From: Monarcha castaneiventris obscurior
Lineage: Eukaryota; Chordata; Aves; Passeriformes; Monarchidae
Reading direction: 5' to 3'
Assembly: GCA_026261815.1 (NCBI GenBank)
Contig: JAMPIT010000258.1
Span: forward strand, 16,009,001 to 16,073,000
Length of the DNA: 64,000 nucleotides
This document shows, piece after piece, positions 52,901-64,000 of this stretch. The notes below the pieces were generated by a model. That model was not told the origin of the DNA, searched no databases, and saw only the letters and a program-made list of their open reading frames with translations. Each line of letters begins with the position of its first letter. Within the stretch, counting starts at the first letter, position 1. Position numbers and translations under genes: made by a program.

Positions 52901-54489
52901 ATGATATCTTTTCTAATAGCATTTTTAAGAATTAAAGAATATGACTTAGAAAATAGGATAACTGAAGCACAATGAGCTAGAAAAGGAGCTTTTTCATTAG
53001 GGGACAGACTAATGAAAGACTTAGTTCTCAGTCATGAGTTTTACTTAGGAGTGACTTTTTTTCCTCAAACCAGCCTCTTATATGCTTCCCATAAGCTCAG
53101 AAACAGTCCCTTTGTCATGTTTGATGTGGATATATAGTACTCTGAGTTTTGGGGAATTTTTGAATAAGATTGTATAGCATGTAACTAACATCCAGCAAAA
53201 CCATATGGGGCAATTATCTCCCCTTGGATTATGAATCTTGAGAAACCATAAAGCAGTTCTTCAAGGCTCTATGTATCTGATGGTATCATGTAAAATACCT
53301 GGAGGAACATTTGTGTTGTTACACAAATTCATTTTCCTAAACATAGAGAAATTTCTATAACAATTTTGGAAATGTGCATTAACACGTAGAATCATTGTTG
53401 TAGGATCACTTGATCTGTTGATTTTACTTCCATGGTGGACTCTTTACAGTCTGTATCATTTCCACTCCACTTCACTGATGGTGGAAAAGCTTTTTTCATG
53501 GTTTATTTAGCAGAAAGTCATTTTGATTAGCAAGATGAGTAATACTTTACAGCTGTTTGCAATTACTGCATCTGTTCTATCAGTGGATTCAAATATTGGA
53601 GGCTATATTGACAGAAATGTGAAATGCAATAGAAATGGGTACAAGAGGGGACACACGGACACGCGTGCACACTTCATGGGTCTAGTCATGTTAAGGGAAA
53701 TCAAACAGCATGTTAGTCTCAAATCTGGGCCACAAACTCAGAGCTGGATTTAATACATTTGAAAAGCAGAATTTCTTGTTTGCAGGTGTAGAGGTTTAGT
53801 TGAGGTTTTATCTCAGAAAGGTTGGTGTAAAAGCTGTGCACTAATTCTGCTCTGCTAAAATATAGAAAAAGTTTTACCCTTCTCTCCAAAAGACATCAAG
53901 GCCAGAGCCCACAGATATGGGAGAAGCAAAACAAAGTCTTTGAGAACATCTGGAGATTATGAGCAGTCTATAAACACAAAACTGCCTGCAATCTTAAAAT
54001 AAGGGTAAAGTTTCTTAATGCTCTTGACTTTACTCTTCCAAATACACAGCTCTCTTCTGTGTTCTATCTTCTAAGGAAGAGCTTGGTTTATTTCAAAACT
54101 TCTGGTAAATTCTTGTCTTATACTTTCCCAAGTAAATCACTTTGTCATTTCATATTCCACATTGGTGGGAGTTTCACACACAAAAGAAGCAAGGAGGCAC
54201 CCGGTAAGCTAGATGAAATAAAACCCCTGTCAAGGTCTGCCACAGTGGGGTGTCCTTCATTTATTTGAAAAGGGGAAACGTTTTTATGTCTGCTCCATGC
54301 TATGATTACAAATAAGCTCAGAAATAATTTAATGGTGGACTGGTATTCCCACCTCACTGTTTTCTCATGGGCAACATAACATTTTTTCCCTGACTTTAAT
54401 GTCTGTATTTCTTTACATTCCATTGGTTACTTTAAAAAAGGTTACATTTATATCCAAGACTCCTCAACAGTTCTTTGTAAGCAAATTTC
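43930..54489. other. AT-rich non-coding DNA
   Basis: No gene is confidently recognised. A T17 run lies at 48905-48921. A 169-codon - strand frame occurs at 44841-45350 and a 127-codon + strand frame at 49171-49554, both without recognisable domains (see findings and rejections). Confidence 0.5.
48905..48921. repeat. T17 homopolymer
   Basis: Uninterrupted run of 17 T. If it is the tail of a - strand retrocopy, the copy would lie to its right; nothing there is recognisable. Confidence 0.9.
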
Positions 54490-54861
54490 CAGAGAGTAGT
54501 ACAGTTGCATCCAGAGGGTCATGGTCATGGCTCAGAGTCCCAATGGACATCAGTGACAAGTGGTGTCCCTCAGGGGTCAGTACTGGGACCAGTGTTATCT
54601 AACATCTTCACTTACGAATAGACAGTGGGATCGAGTGCACCCTCTGGGAGTTCACACATGACACCAAGCTGAGTGATGCTGATGACACACCTGAAGGATG
54701 GCATGGCATCCGGAGGGACCTGGACGAGCCTGAGAGATGGGTGCATGGGAATCTCATGGGGTTTAACAAGAGCAAGTGCAAGGCACTGCACCAGCCCCTG
54801 GTGACAGCACAGGATGGGGGATGAACAGAGAGGGCAGCTCTGCTGAGAAGGACTCAAGGGG

Positions 54862-54939
54862 GCTGGTGGATGAGAGGCTGGACAGGACCCAGCAATGTGT
54901 GCTGGTGGATGAGAGGCTGGACATGACCCAGCAATGTGC
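54862..54939 (+). repeat. 39-bp tandem duplication inside CR1
   Basis: 54862-54900 and 54901-54939 are near-identical copies, differing by AGG/ATG in the middle and in the last bases. Thirteen codons were duplicated in frame, repeating LVDERLD...TQQC. Confidence 0.93.
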
Positions 54940-55018
54940 ACTGGCAGCCCAGAAACCACCCGTGTCCTGGGCTGCATCCAGAGCACCGTGGGCAGCACAG
55001 GAGGTGGGGGTTCTGCCC

Positions 55019-55041
55019 CTCTGCTCTGCTCTGCTCTGCTG
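55019..55041. repeat. (CTCTG)n short microsatellite in CR1
   Basis: About four and a half CTCTG units. A typical CR1 has two here, as part of its CTCTGCTCTG text, so this looks like local slippage. Confidence 0.75.
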
Positions 55042-55362
55042 AGACCCCACCTGCAGCACCACATCCAGCTCTGGGGTGCCCAGCACAGGGAGGGCATCGG
55101 GCTGTTAGAGTGAGTCCAAAGGAAGCCACCAAGATGGTTAGAGGGCCAGAGCACCTCCCCTACAAGGAAAGGCTGAGAGAATCAGGATTGTTCAGCCTGG
55201 AAAAGATATGGCTTTGGGGTGACCAATTCCAGCCTTCCAGTACCTGAAGGAGGCCTACAGGAAAGATGGAGGGGGACTTTTTGCAAGAGCATGTCGTGAC
55301 AGGACGAGGAGGAATAGTTTTAAACTGAAAGAGAGTAGGTTTAAATTAGATATTAGGAAGAG

Positions 55363-58300
55363 TCAGCTGTGATTTCAGGAACAGTGTCTCTGCCTGATTG
55401 GATTTGTTGGTTACTACTTTAAGCGGAAATGAGGCATTGCTAGGTATTCTGAACTGGTGGATTTTTATTGAGGTAAGTAAGAGCCACAAGACAAAGGAGA
55501 ATGGAGAATATGAAGTTTGGCAGTGGTGGTCGGTGGAGGCTTTGCCCTGGGTATGGCTGAGGTGTTTTTGCCCTGAGAGGCACTGGTCATGCGCAGCTCC
55601 CTCTCAGGTCAGCTGCCATCCCAAACTGTCTTCCTTTTTCTCCAGATTGCCAGTGCACTCTCTCTCACTAAATACTATTTGGGTGTATAAATGATGAATT
55701 TATTTCCTTTAGAAACCCTGAGGGGGAAAAAAAAATGGTGGTTAAGAAAGTTTTGATTCCCCACTAAGATTGTGTAGGGATGGCTCTTCTATGTTGTTAA
55801 GCACATATACTGTCTCCATCCTTGGATATGGTAATACTATTTTTGTCTCAGCATTGCCTTTAGAAAGATTGATGTTGTTTACAGTGCATTCTATGGGTTT
55901 GCATTGTATCAAAGTCTTGACATTCATCAGTAAAATTTATGTGATGTATTATCTTGTCCATTTCTTTAGGTTAGACAGAAATGAACTGGGCAGATTTTGA
56001 TGTCTCTATATAAGACATCTTAATGCTGCTTTTCTTTCCCCCATTACGGACTATTGAATGTAAGTACATTCTTACAGCAAGTATTAACACCAATCTGTGT
56101 AAGTGATCTTACTGAAATGTGCTCTTTCTCATTTATAGGCAGAACTGGAACACTCTTCCCACATCTGAAGCAACAGCCACAGCCTATAAAGGAATGAGCC
56201 TAAATTGCTTACAAAGCAGAAAATGTATGTGAGTGGTCACTGTAGTTCTCTTAAATATTTTGTGAAATTATTAATGTATCAGGACTTTATGTCAGTGTCT
56301 CATTGCATATTGACAAATAATGAAGGAAAATTGTTCTCATTACAGAATGAGGCCCAAAGCAACCTGAAGGGATAAACTAAACCACCTTATTTCCCCCAAA
56401 CAGGATGAACTCTATTTATTGTATTCCAGCCTTTATTATGTAGCTGTAATTTATTGAGTATTTTGGAAGCCACATAAATGAGAGTAGACAAAAAACACTG
56501 AAGATTCACATTTATTAAATGAAATAGAAGTAATGTCTGGGAGAATCAGACTTACTAATTAACAGAACTTAGAAGAAAGGACTAAAAATATACTGTAATG
56601 TGGCAAACTATTTTGAAAGTCTGTCTGAAAATAAAAACTTCTTGCAGAGCAAGAGATCCCTATAGCTGCAAAATTTAGACTCAGGTGCATTTACAATCAC
56701 AAACAGTAGCACCTATGCTGCACTGTTAAAGAGTCTTTTCCAGCTCAGCTTGATGGGCATGTTGATGCAAGTTTGACAAACAAAACATAATTCATTTTGC
56801 CAGTGATGGAGATTTTAACACTTGCTTGAAATAACTGATAATCTGGCAAAGGAGAGTTAAAGTATTGCTGCACAGTATTTCATTTGACTAAAAACAAAAG
56901 CTGTTTTTAAACTCTGAGAACCATGTTTGAAGCATTGTTTTCATGAATTTTACAGGAACTATTAAAACTGTTTTTCACTCATCCTATACTATTTTCTGTT
57001 CTCCACAAAGAAGAACAGGAAAAAAGACCAGATAATTCATTTGTCATTCACATTTGTTCACACACAGGATGGGGGACAGGTGGTGAGAAAGATCTGCATA
57101 TAGCCGAGAAGGCCGTGACTGAGATGATCAGAAATCTCCCGTGGAGGCAAGTCTATGAACATATAGATAGAATCCAGGGCAATACTTTTTCTTTCATGCC
57201 CCTCAATGTGTTTTTTACATCCACTCCTACTTCTTTCTTGCTGACTTGTGACAGCAAGAGGATCCAACTGCCCCTCACCCCCTGTCTGATCTCACAGCCC
57301 TCCCTGCTTAGAAGCAAACCTCTTGTTGGAGCACCATCCAGCACATTTTCCTGTGCAGCCTCCATCCAGCATTTTAGCTGCCACTGCAGTGCCAGGGTCA
57401 AGCATGAAGGAGACTGGAGATGGTCCCTGGGAGGGTGCAGTGGTTTCCTGCTGCAGGGAGGAGATGGGATGTTAAAATTCTCTGAGCTCAGGCTGGGCTC
57501 AGGCTGCCCTTAGGGTTCAGCAGGGGTGCCAGGGCTGTCCACCAGACTGGAGCACATTAGAAGGGCTCCTTGCCACATCCATGGCTTGCTGAGCTGAGAT
57601 GATGTGCTTGGAGGAGTTCCACATTTTGCTCATACCAAGACACCAAGATGTGTCACCAGTACAATTTCTCCTGGTGATAACTACTGCTGTTGCAAGTACT
57701 CAGCAAACTGCCTCTGTGCTTTTGGCTGTCCCAACAACTTCAGCTGCTTGGCCCAGCTGTGGAGAACAACTGGGAGTGATCTCTGTGTTTCCAGACAAGT
57801 GGCTGTGCAGAGTTTTGCAGATGTGCATTGGCCTTCAGCAACAGCCAAAAGGAGATGGGGACTGCCCAGATGGTAGAGCAAAGGTGCAGCACAGGGTCTT
57901 GCTCTCGAGCACAGTGGAGAATCCCTTAGTGTCATATATTACTGAGTGAGCATAAATAGATTTAGGAAAGTCAAAATGCAAGGGAACCTAAGCTACACTC
58001 AACATGCTTCCTTTCCAAATTCAGCATTGCAGCTGGAGGCTGAGGCTCTGTTGGGAAGTGGGTAGGAAGGGTCTCACACGTGCCCTGTCTAGATGCGTGC
58101 ATGGGGTGGGAACAGACCTCGTGCAAGACAAAATTTCCTCACCCCGGATTGAGAGGTAGCATCTCAATTTTCATCTAGATTTTCTCCCACTGCTTTCTGC
58201 TTTGATTTTTATTTTCTTTCCTGCTGCTCTTGTAGATCTGGGTGTCTGCGAAATAATATTCCAGCCAGTCTGGGGAGCTGTAAATGTTGGGTAATTAGTT

Positions 58301-61300
58301 CATAGGTTGTGCTCTAAGAATAACAAAGTTTAATCAGTATCAGGCAATGTGACTTTTACCATTTGGGGATAAGGAAGTCATATCTATCTGCTCTGCTAGA
58401 CATTTTTTGTGCCATGTTGAACAGCTACAAAGGCACACATTTTTACTAGAATCATGATACTAGATTCTGATTAAAACTGAAACACATCAGGAATCATCAG
58501 ATTTTGTTGCATAAATATTAAATAGGATTTTCTTAAAAATAACCAAACCAGTCACATCTTAAGTGCTTAAAATGGGACATGTGATTTCAAAGTGCTGAAT
58601 GCTGATTAAAAAAAGAAAGGGGAAAACATTTTTACACTGAGAAATGGATTGTGTGCCCTCTCCAACATTAATTTTCAATTTTAAATGCAAGGCAGCTTAA
58701 TATTTATTTATGAGTGGGGTCTGCCTGTATCATGCAACTTCTTTGAGCAGTTTAGAGATAATTATTGTAGTTCAATATTTTCCATTCTGTCACACATTTA
58801 TTCTTTACATTTCTTGGGGTTTTTTCCTTACCAATACGTAAGTGAACACTTCGGAGCCGCACACGACAGGGGACATACAATTTCAAAAAGGGCACAGACA
58901 GATGGAAAAAGTGGAGTTTCAACCTTTACAGATGAGAATGTTTTTCCATTTAATAATAATAATGAAAAAGACACCCAACTCAAAAATATTTTCAGAAAAT
59001 TGAAGTCCCAACAATAGCTTGCAGGATCTATGGGGCAGTGAAGAATTTTTCTATGACCAGCAACAAAAGTAATGGCCCAAGAATCAAGCTGCCACTTGAT
59101 AGCTGCATACGGAAAAAGAGCCAGTGCAAGGCTTAGGTTTCTTTGACCTGCTTCTTTACAATTAAAGAAATCATTGTTTAACAGGAAAAAACGAACTCAA
59201 ACAAAACAGAGAAAAGGGTAAAAGGGAACAAAGATGGAAAAAGAAAGGCTAGGGAAATGAGGGAAGTTCACTTCACCGTCACTAGAAAGTTGTATGGAGA
59301 AATAGAGATCTCTGCTGTCCCACTTACCATTAGCATTTCTCCCCTCTCTTTGCACAGCAAACACACCTGAAGAGTGGTTCCCTAACTTTGGTTTCTATTC
59401 CCTTCTTGTTCTTGGGATGGCCGTGGATGAGGCTGTACTGTGCCTGTTTCCAGCAATTAAAATAGCATTGCTTTGAACTGAATTTATTAGCTTGGAACAT
59501 GGGATAGAAGTGTCAGTGGAAGAAAGGAGTCCCTTCTGTCTCTCCTGGTCTCTTCACTATTGCCCCTTGCTGCCTTTCTGTTCTCAGTGGCATGAAGGAC
59601 TCTCCCAGCCTCAGTGATCTTACTGACAGACTGCAGTGGTTTTCCCACTGCTGGGGAGTTTTTCAAACCAGTGGCCCTCCAGACACAGTCCTACTTCATG
59701 AAGCTGTAAAATGCTCACTGTCATCAAGCTCTAGAGGTAGAGTAAACCCTGGAGGCCCAGTGATTTCTGGAGCTTTACTGTGTCCTGTGAACCACTGGAA
59801 TGGGTTTGCTGGCCAGCAGCTTCTGCTGTTGTTTCTAGAGAGAGCTGTAAAAGCATCAGAGCTTGGGAGAGAATCAGTGCTTTCGTGGCCTGAGCCCTAA
59901 GGCCAAACCTGCATCAAACTGCTGCAAGTTCACCCACAGAAGATGGGGTACTTCTGCACTAGAGCACAGCCTTTGCACAGGGCCATACTCTGGTCACATC
60001 AGGGTGTGTGTGGGAGCAAGCTGAGGGGTTGGCAAGTAGAGGCATCTCTGTGGGAACTGCTAGAAAGTTTTGTCCTGTGTCCAGTTCTACTACTTTGGAC
60101 TTCCTGCAAATATGTTTTTTAAGAAGATGGCAGAAAAGACCTATCCAGAATTATTTCTTGTCCACCAAACCAAAGGTGAGAATGTATTTACCTGTCCCTT
60201 ACCACTTCCCATCTCTCACTGGATTTTTCCATTTCACTCTTCCAGTAGATCTCCTTTCTCTCACTGTGGCCTTTTCAGCAGGATCCCTTAAAGTCTATCA
60301 CCCAGAATGTGCCCTTCCTTCCATATGTCTCAGCTTGCTCTTCTCCTTTCCTACAATTCATCTGACCTCTCCTTATTAATGTAAAATTTAAAAAGACATA
60401 ACTTGCATTACATACTCATGGGAAGGCCTGTAAATTCTTTTAAGACAATACAAAGTTGGAAAAAAAGATGGAAACAAAGAAAAGAATTTAAATGAGTTAC
60501 TTAAAAGGTTTGTGAAAGTGTGAAAAGATTTACTTTGGTTGTCCAATATTAGTCATTCATTTAATCAATTAATTTACTTCTCACAGCCAAAACACTGCCA
60601 TTAAAAAGGCTTACTCAGATGCTTTACCCTGTTCATATTGATTCATTTTCAGTGAAAATATCAATATCTTTGTATAGATCTAGACCTTAAAGTTACTTAA
60701 TTATTGATTGAGAAACAGTTGCTCAGACTGAGGAGACAGATTTCTGCTGTGTTCAACGATAATAAGAAACCAAGTTTTGCATGAACAGACATTGTGTAGG
60801 ATCATCCTTGTATTATTTGTCAGAGGAGAGCAGAAGTCTACCAAAATGACTTTTCTGTGACCTAGTGTGGTCAACCCTTCCCATTTCATTCATCAACTAT
60901 TGAAAACCAAGTTAGAGAACTGTGTACCTTTTTCAGTAATTGTTTCTTAACTGTCACTCTGAAGACAGAATGAACTTTCTTGGTGAAAACCACAATAGTA
61001 AATAAAACATTCAAATCATGTTGCTTTTCTGGCAGCTTCTGAGCATAGTTTTGAAGCACGTGGACTGTAATATGTTGAGATGTAATTGATTTAAACATTT
61101 GGTGGTTTTGGTGGCCTGTGGTTTCTGCTGAGACAACTGGTAGTAAATCTTTGTATTCAAGAATTGGAAATTATTAATTTTTTAATACTTAATTGGAATT
61201 TCATGTCAAATTCTGTAGGAAATTTGTTGGTTTGTAGGAAAATTTAGTATTTTGAAATCAGAGAAGAAAAAAGAAAGCAGAGAAGAAAAAAATGGGGGGA

Positions 61301-61495
61301 AAAAAGGTTTCTGTTGACCATGATTGTAAGGAGCAGGATTGTGAGGAGCATGAAGCCGGACCCTAAGATTTCCTTGGGGTAAGATGAAAGGGTTTCTTTC
61401 CTGCTGTGAATGAAAATGGGGTCGTTCTGTACACATCCTGAACAAAGACATAGCAGAATAACTAGATACAGCCTAAGTCACCCAGTCCTCTGTAG
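55363..61495. other. AT-rich non-coding DNA
   Basis: No gene is recognised. A donor-like GAG|GTAAGT at 55473 has stops in all three phases upstream. At 58841-59017 a frame with local CpGs encodes a polar tail ending in KNIFRKLKSQQ (see findings). Confidence 0.5.
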
Positions 61496-61985
61496 GACAC
61501 TTTCCAAATCTTAGACTATTGCACTTGGCAGCCATGGGCCAAATGACAAGTTGCAGACACTGTGACAGCCGAAGTTGGCTGAAAGCTCCTCTGTAAGGCT
61601 GGCAAACTTGGATGTTGTCACTCCAAGAACGAGGGTGTGGGGCAAGGTGGCAGCCCAGTCCCACATCCCATAGGAGGTGGAGGAGGGCAGAGCTGGCTTC
61701 TGTCACCCAGAAGTGTCTCCAGCACGATATAGTGGAGTTGTTTCTTTGGTGGCAGCAGCAACACAATACTGTATATGCCAGTATCTGCTGTAGGGTACTC
61801 CAGGTACTGTCAAGGATCACTTTCAATGACGATGGGTTTGCAAGTGTGGTGCCACAGGAGGTTGCCATTTCTGTCCGTGGCAGGAGGTGGCCTTGTGGCC
61901 AAAGCCTTAGAAATACAGAAACAATCATCCTACATCAACCATGTCTTAACTCTGACCTGGGCCAAGAGCAGATGTTTCAAAGCAG
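61496..61985. other. GC-richer block with splice-like edges, possible exon or retrocopy
   Basis: A CCAGTCCTCTGTAG acceptor-like tract ends at 61495, and CAG|GTAAGA begins an intron-like site at 61986. Base composition inside is visibly richer in GC than on either side. The + strand is open from 61612 to the donor, and the - strand carries a 151-codon frame (61928 to 61473). Neither product is recognised; the - strand product is Cys- and Trp-rich, which looks like an antisense reading. It could be a non-coding exon or a decayed repeat. Confidence 0.25.
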
Positions 61986-62067
61986 GTAAGAGATCATAGC
62001 ATGAACAATACAGAAGAGTCTGCCCATTGTGATTGGAGTGGGAAATAACACTCTTTAATTTGCAGAT

Positions 62068-62163
62068 ACTAAGCCACAGCATGACTTGGGTTGGAAGGGA
62101 CCTTTAAGATCAACTAGTTCTGAACCCTCTGCCCCACTAGATCAAGTTGCTCAGGACCCCATC
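62068..62163 (-). mobile_element. CR1 LINE 3'-end fragment
   Basis: The + strand reads GGGTTGGAAGGGACCTTTAA then a TCTGCCCCACTAGATCAAG stretch and GCTCAGGACCCCATC. This is the reverse complement of the CR1 3' end, so the element lies on the - strand. It is short and diverged. The terminal octamers that should lie near 62068-62085 are degraded, and similarity fades beyond 62163. Confidence 0.82.
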
Positions 62164-64000
62164 AGTTGTCGGTTATGGAATGATTTCAATGTGAAAAAAA
62201 ATCAATTCTGGTTTTGTTTAATTTTTTAAAAAAAATTAAAGTAGTGTATGGAAGACCACAGTTGATTGACTCAAAATGCACAGACGTGCTTATTGGTAAT
62301 AATGCCACACTTGCAAAATGCTGTATCTGACATTAGCCAGCCTTTACTGTCTCTCTGTTAAGATATCATTTTCAGTAGTTCTCAAAGTGAGACAGACCAG
62401 TTTGAAAATGCTGGAAGCTCTACAAGACTTCACTGCATCCAGGACGAGCAGTGATGGAACATTGGTCTGGAAGAACTCAGGGAGGTAGAACTGTAGAACA
62501 AATAGAACTGAACCAGAGATCAGTTCTATTGATGTTAACAATGCCAAGGTCAGTCTATCTATCCTGACCCCATGAGTCACTGGAGAACCCAGTCCCTGGT
62601 TACTAAAGGCCATATCATCCTCATATGTTTTAGGTCCTCGATTCTGCGAAAAATATACTGGCTAATAAATGGAAGGCACTTGATCTCACATGTAAACAAG
62701 AGCAATGTGCAGCTGGGTCGCATGAAGTTGTGAGCTGATGGTGTTTTGAGCAGGAAAAAACACCACCATTAGCATGGCTTTTCCCTGGATGTTCTGCAGT
62801 TTTAGAGGTTTGACAGTATTGTGTTCAGAGGCATGACAACATGAATTTAGGTAAGAAAAATGTAGTTTAATAACATTTAAAATAATTTGTTTGTCCTGCA
62901 GCATATATAACTACTACAGATAATAGCATATCAAAAAAAGAAAAATATGAGGATAGATTTATTCTGCTTTTGCATATTCTACAACTCTTTATGAAAAACA
63001 GAACATTTAAAATGGAAAATTGCAATGTTCTGAGGCATTAGATCCACAGGACCTGGTCTTGCATGAAATTATGCTGTTTGTTGTTCAATTGTTAGGATAC
63101 TCTTGAAAACAAAATCCCACTGTGATAAAGGTATCTGTGTAAAATTGGCGTGTGATCGGAGTCAGGCCTGGTTACTCTATACTGCAAATCAGCCAAGAAG
63201 ATGGTAGATCATCTCTTTTCACAAGTAAGGAATGATAATTGTACAACATAAAGAAGGTTTGCTTAAGACATACCCAGTGTATATATATATATATATATCA
63301 GCCTATTTACAGTATATTTTTATAGCAAATCCTCCATTTCAAATGCCAGAATGAGAAACGAGATTAAATTTGTGCTTTAATTTGTTTTGGGTTTGTAATG
63401 TCAATTTTCTATTGATTTTAATTACATGTCATTGAATTGTGTGTTGCGAGTCGCTCGCTCTGGCTGTGTGAAGGGCGCAAAGCATTCTTTTAGGAGGATC
63501 ATACTCTACTATGCCTATTCTCCATATCCACCTCTGCCTGCACATGCCTCTTTTCCCCATGGAGTTCAGACACAGAGTGATGTGGTGCTCTGGTCACCCT
63601 TTGTTAAGCAAAAACATCACAAATGTGACCTGTACGTTGGCATCTACATGGGTTTGAGGCAAATGGAAATATTGTTGACAGGGCACACATAGGAGTTTCT
63701 TTTTAATCATGCCAGGGAATAACACCATTTTAATGAAGAACGTGCACTTTATCTTACCCTATACTATGCATCAAAGAGGAAGCGTCCATGAGCATGTCAA
63801 GCACAGGAAGTAATTGGGTTTAGAGCAGTGTGTGCAAACTGCCTCAGCAAAATTTTCCTAGTCTTGATGACTTCTTCTTGCTATTGCTGGTGTCTCTGGA
63901 GAGTATATAATTTTTCTTTATTTTTGCATGCAAAGATGAGAAAAAGTGATTGGAGACTTTAAAAGATGGGACTAACTGCTAATGCCTGTATTCAATGAAT
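62164..64000. other. AT-rich non-coding DNA
   Basis: No gene is recognised. An (AT)9 microsatellite lies at 63281-63298. An 88-codon + strand frame starts at 63426 beside a small CpG cluster (TTGCGAGTCGCTCGCTC) but has no domain features. Confidence 0.5.
63281..63298. repeat. (AT)9 microsatellite
   Basis: Eighteen bases of perfect AT alternation, preceded by GTGT. Confidence 0.92.

Larger units (their letters stand above)
54490..55362 (+). mobile_element. CR1 LINE fragment (reverse-transcriptase C-terminus)
   Basis: The + strand carries the avian CR1 ORF2 signature in order: TSGVPQGSVLGPVL (54556-54597), a frameshift with a stop at 54619-54621, IECTLWEFTHDTKLS from 54630, LMGFNKSKCKAL, SSAEKDS, LVDERLD, a degraded QQCALAAQK, then [20 protein letters not shown] (about 55149-55208). 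CR1 encodes the endonuclease and reverse transcriptase of its own retrotransposition. This copy is dead: the FADD catalytic motif reads FTHD (54651-54662) and several frame breaks follow. Resemblance stops abruptly after ATTAGGAAG near 55360, so the last few hundred bases of a typical CR1, including the 3' UTR and terminal octamer repeats, are missing. The left edge is approximate. Confidence 0.92.

Noticed and set aside
54612..55154. 180-codon minus-strand frame and others across the CR1 fragment
   Set aside because: It lies antisense to recognisable CR1 reverse transcriptase.
55379..55472. Splice-bounded segment ending in GAG|GTAAGT
   Set aside because: All three phases contain stops.
1..64000. 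CRISPR arrays, prokaryotic operons, tRNA or rRNA genes
   Set aside because: No direct-repeat/spacer pattern, no cloverleaf with A and B boxes and no rRNA-like segment was seen. The sequence is vertebrate nuclear DNA.

Overview
This is nuclear DNA from a vertebrate, almost certainly a bird and probably a songbird. Two features point there. Two fragments are recognisable as CR1, the main avian LINE (about 54490-55362 on the + strand and 62068-62163 on the - strand). A GC-rich solo LTR at 1348-2683 closely resembles a repeat I recall as common in passerine genomes. The rest is AT-rich and intron- or intergenic-like. There are no operons and no long conserved reading frames. Most open reading frames here are chance, or are created by repeats.

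Layout. 0-4 kb: a well-formed candidate coding exon (783-932), then a complete solo LTR with a short target-site duplication, on the - strand, carrying a 40-bp minisatellite with a BamHI site in every unit, then a second candidate exon (3744-3894) whose reading phase fits the first. 4-38 kb: ordinary single-copy AT-rich DNA with scattered hairpins, low-complexity tracts and a few weaker exon candidates (13129-13297, 28431-28556, 32655-32810). 38.4-38.8 kb: a broken piece of a hAT-type transposase or ZMYM-like gene on the - strand, with two stops and a frameshift. 39-43 kb: a perfect 10-bp hairpin and two more weak exon candidates. 43.75-43.93 kb: a 7-bp (ATATAAT)n satellite. 54.5-55.4 kb: a CR1 reverse-transcriptase fragment with a ruined catalytic motif, an internal 39-bp tandem duplication and no 3' end. 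61.5-62.2 kb: a GC-richer block bounded by splice-like signals, then an antisense CR1 3' end.

I could not name a host gene. The exon candidates rest on splice consensus, open phase and composition only. I did not find a convincing new biological system. The best leads are the phase-compatible exons flanking the solo LTR, the minisatellite inside that LTR, the 13-bp perfect inverted repeat at 11508-11539, and a 37-residue reading frame with an N-myristoylation-like start at 28438-28551.
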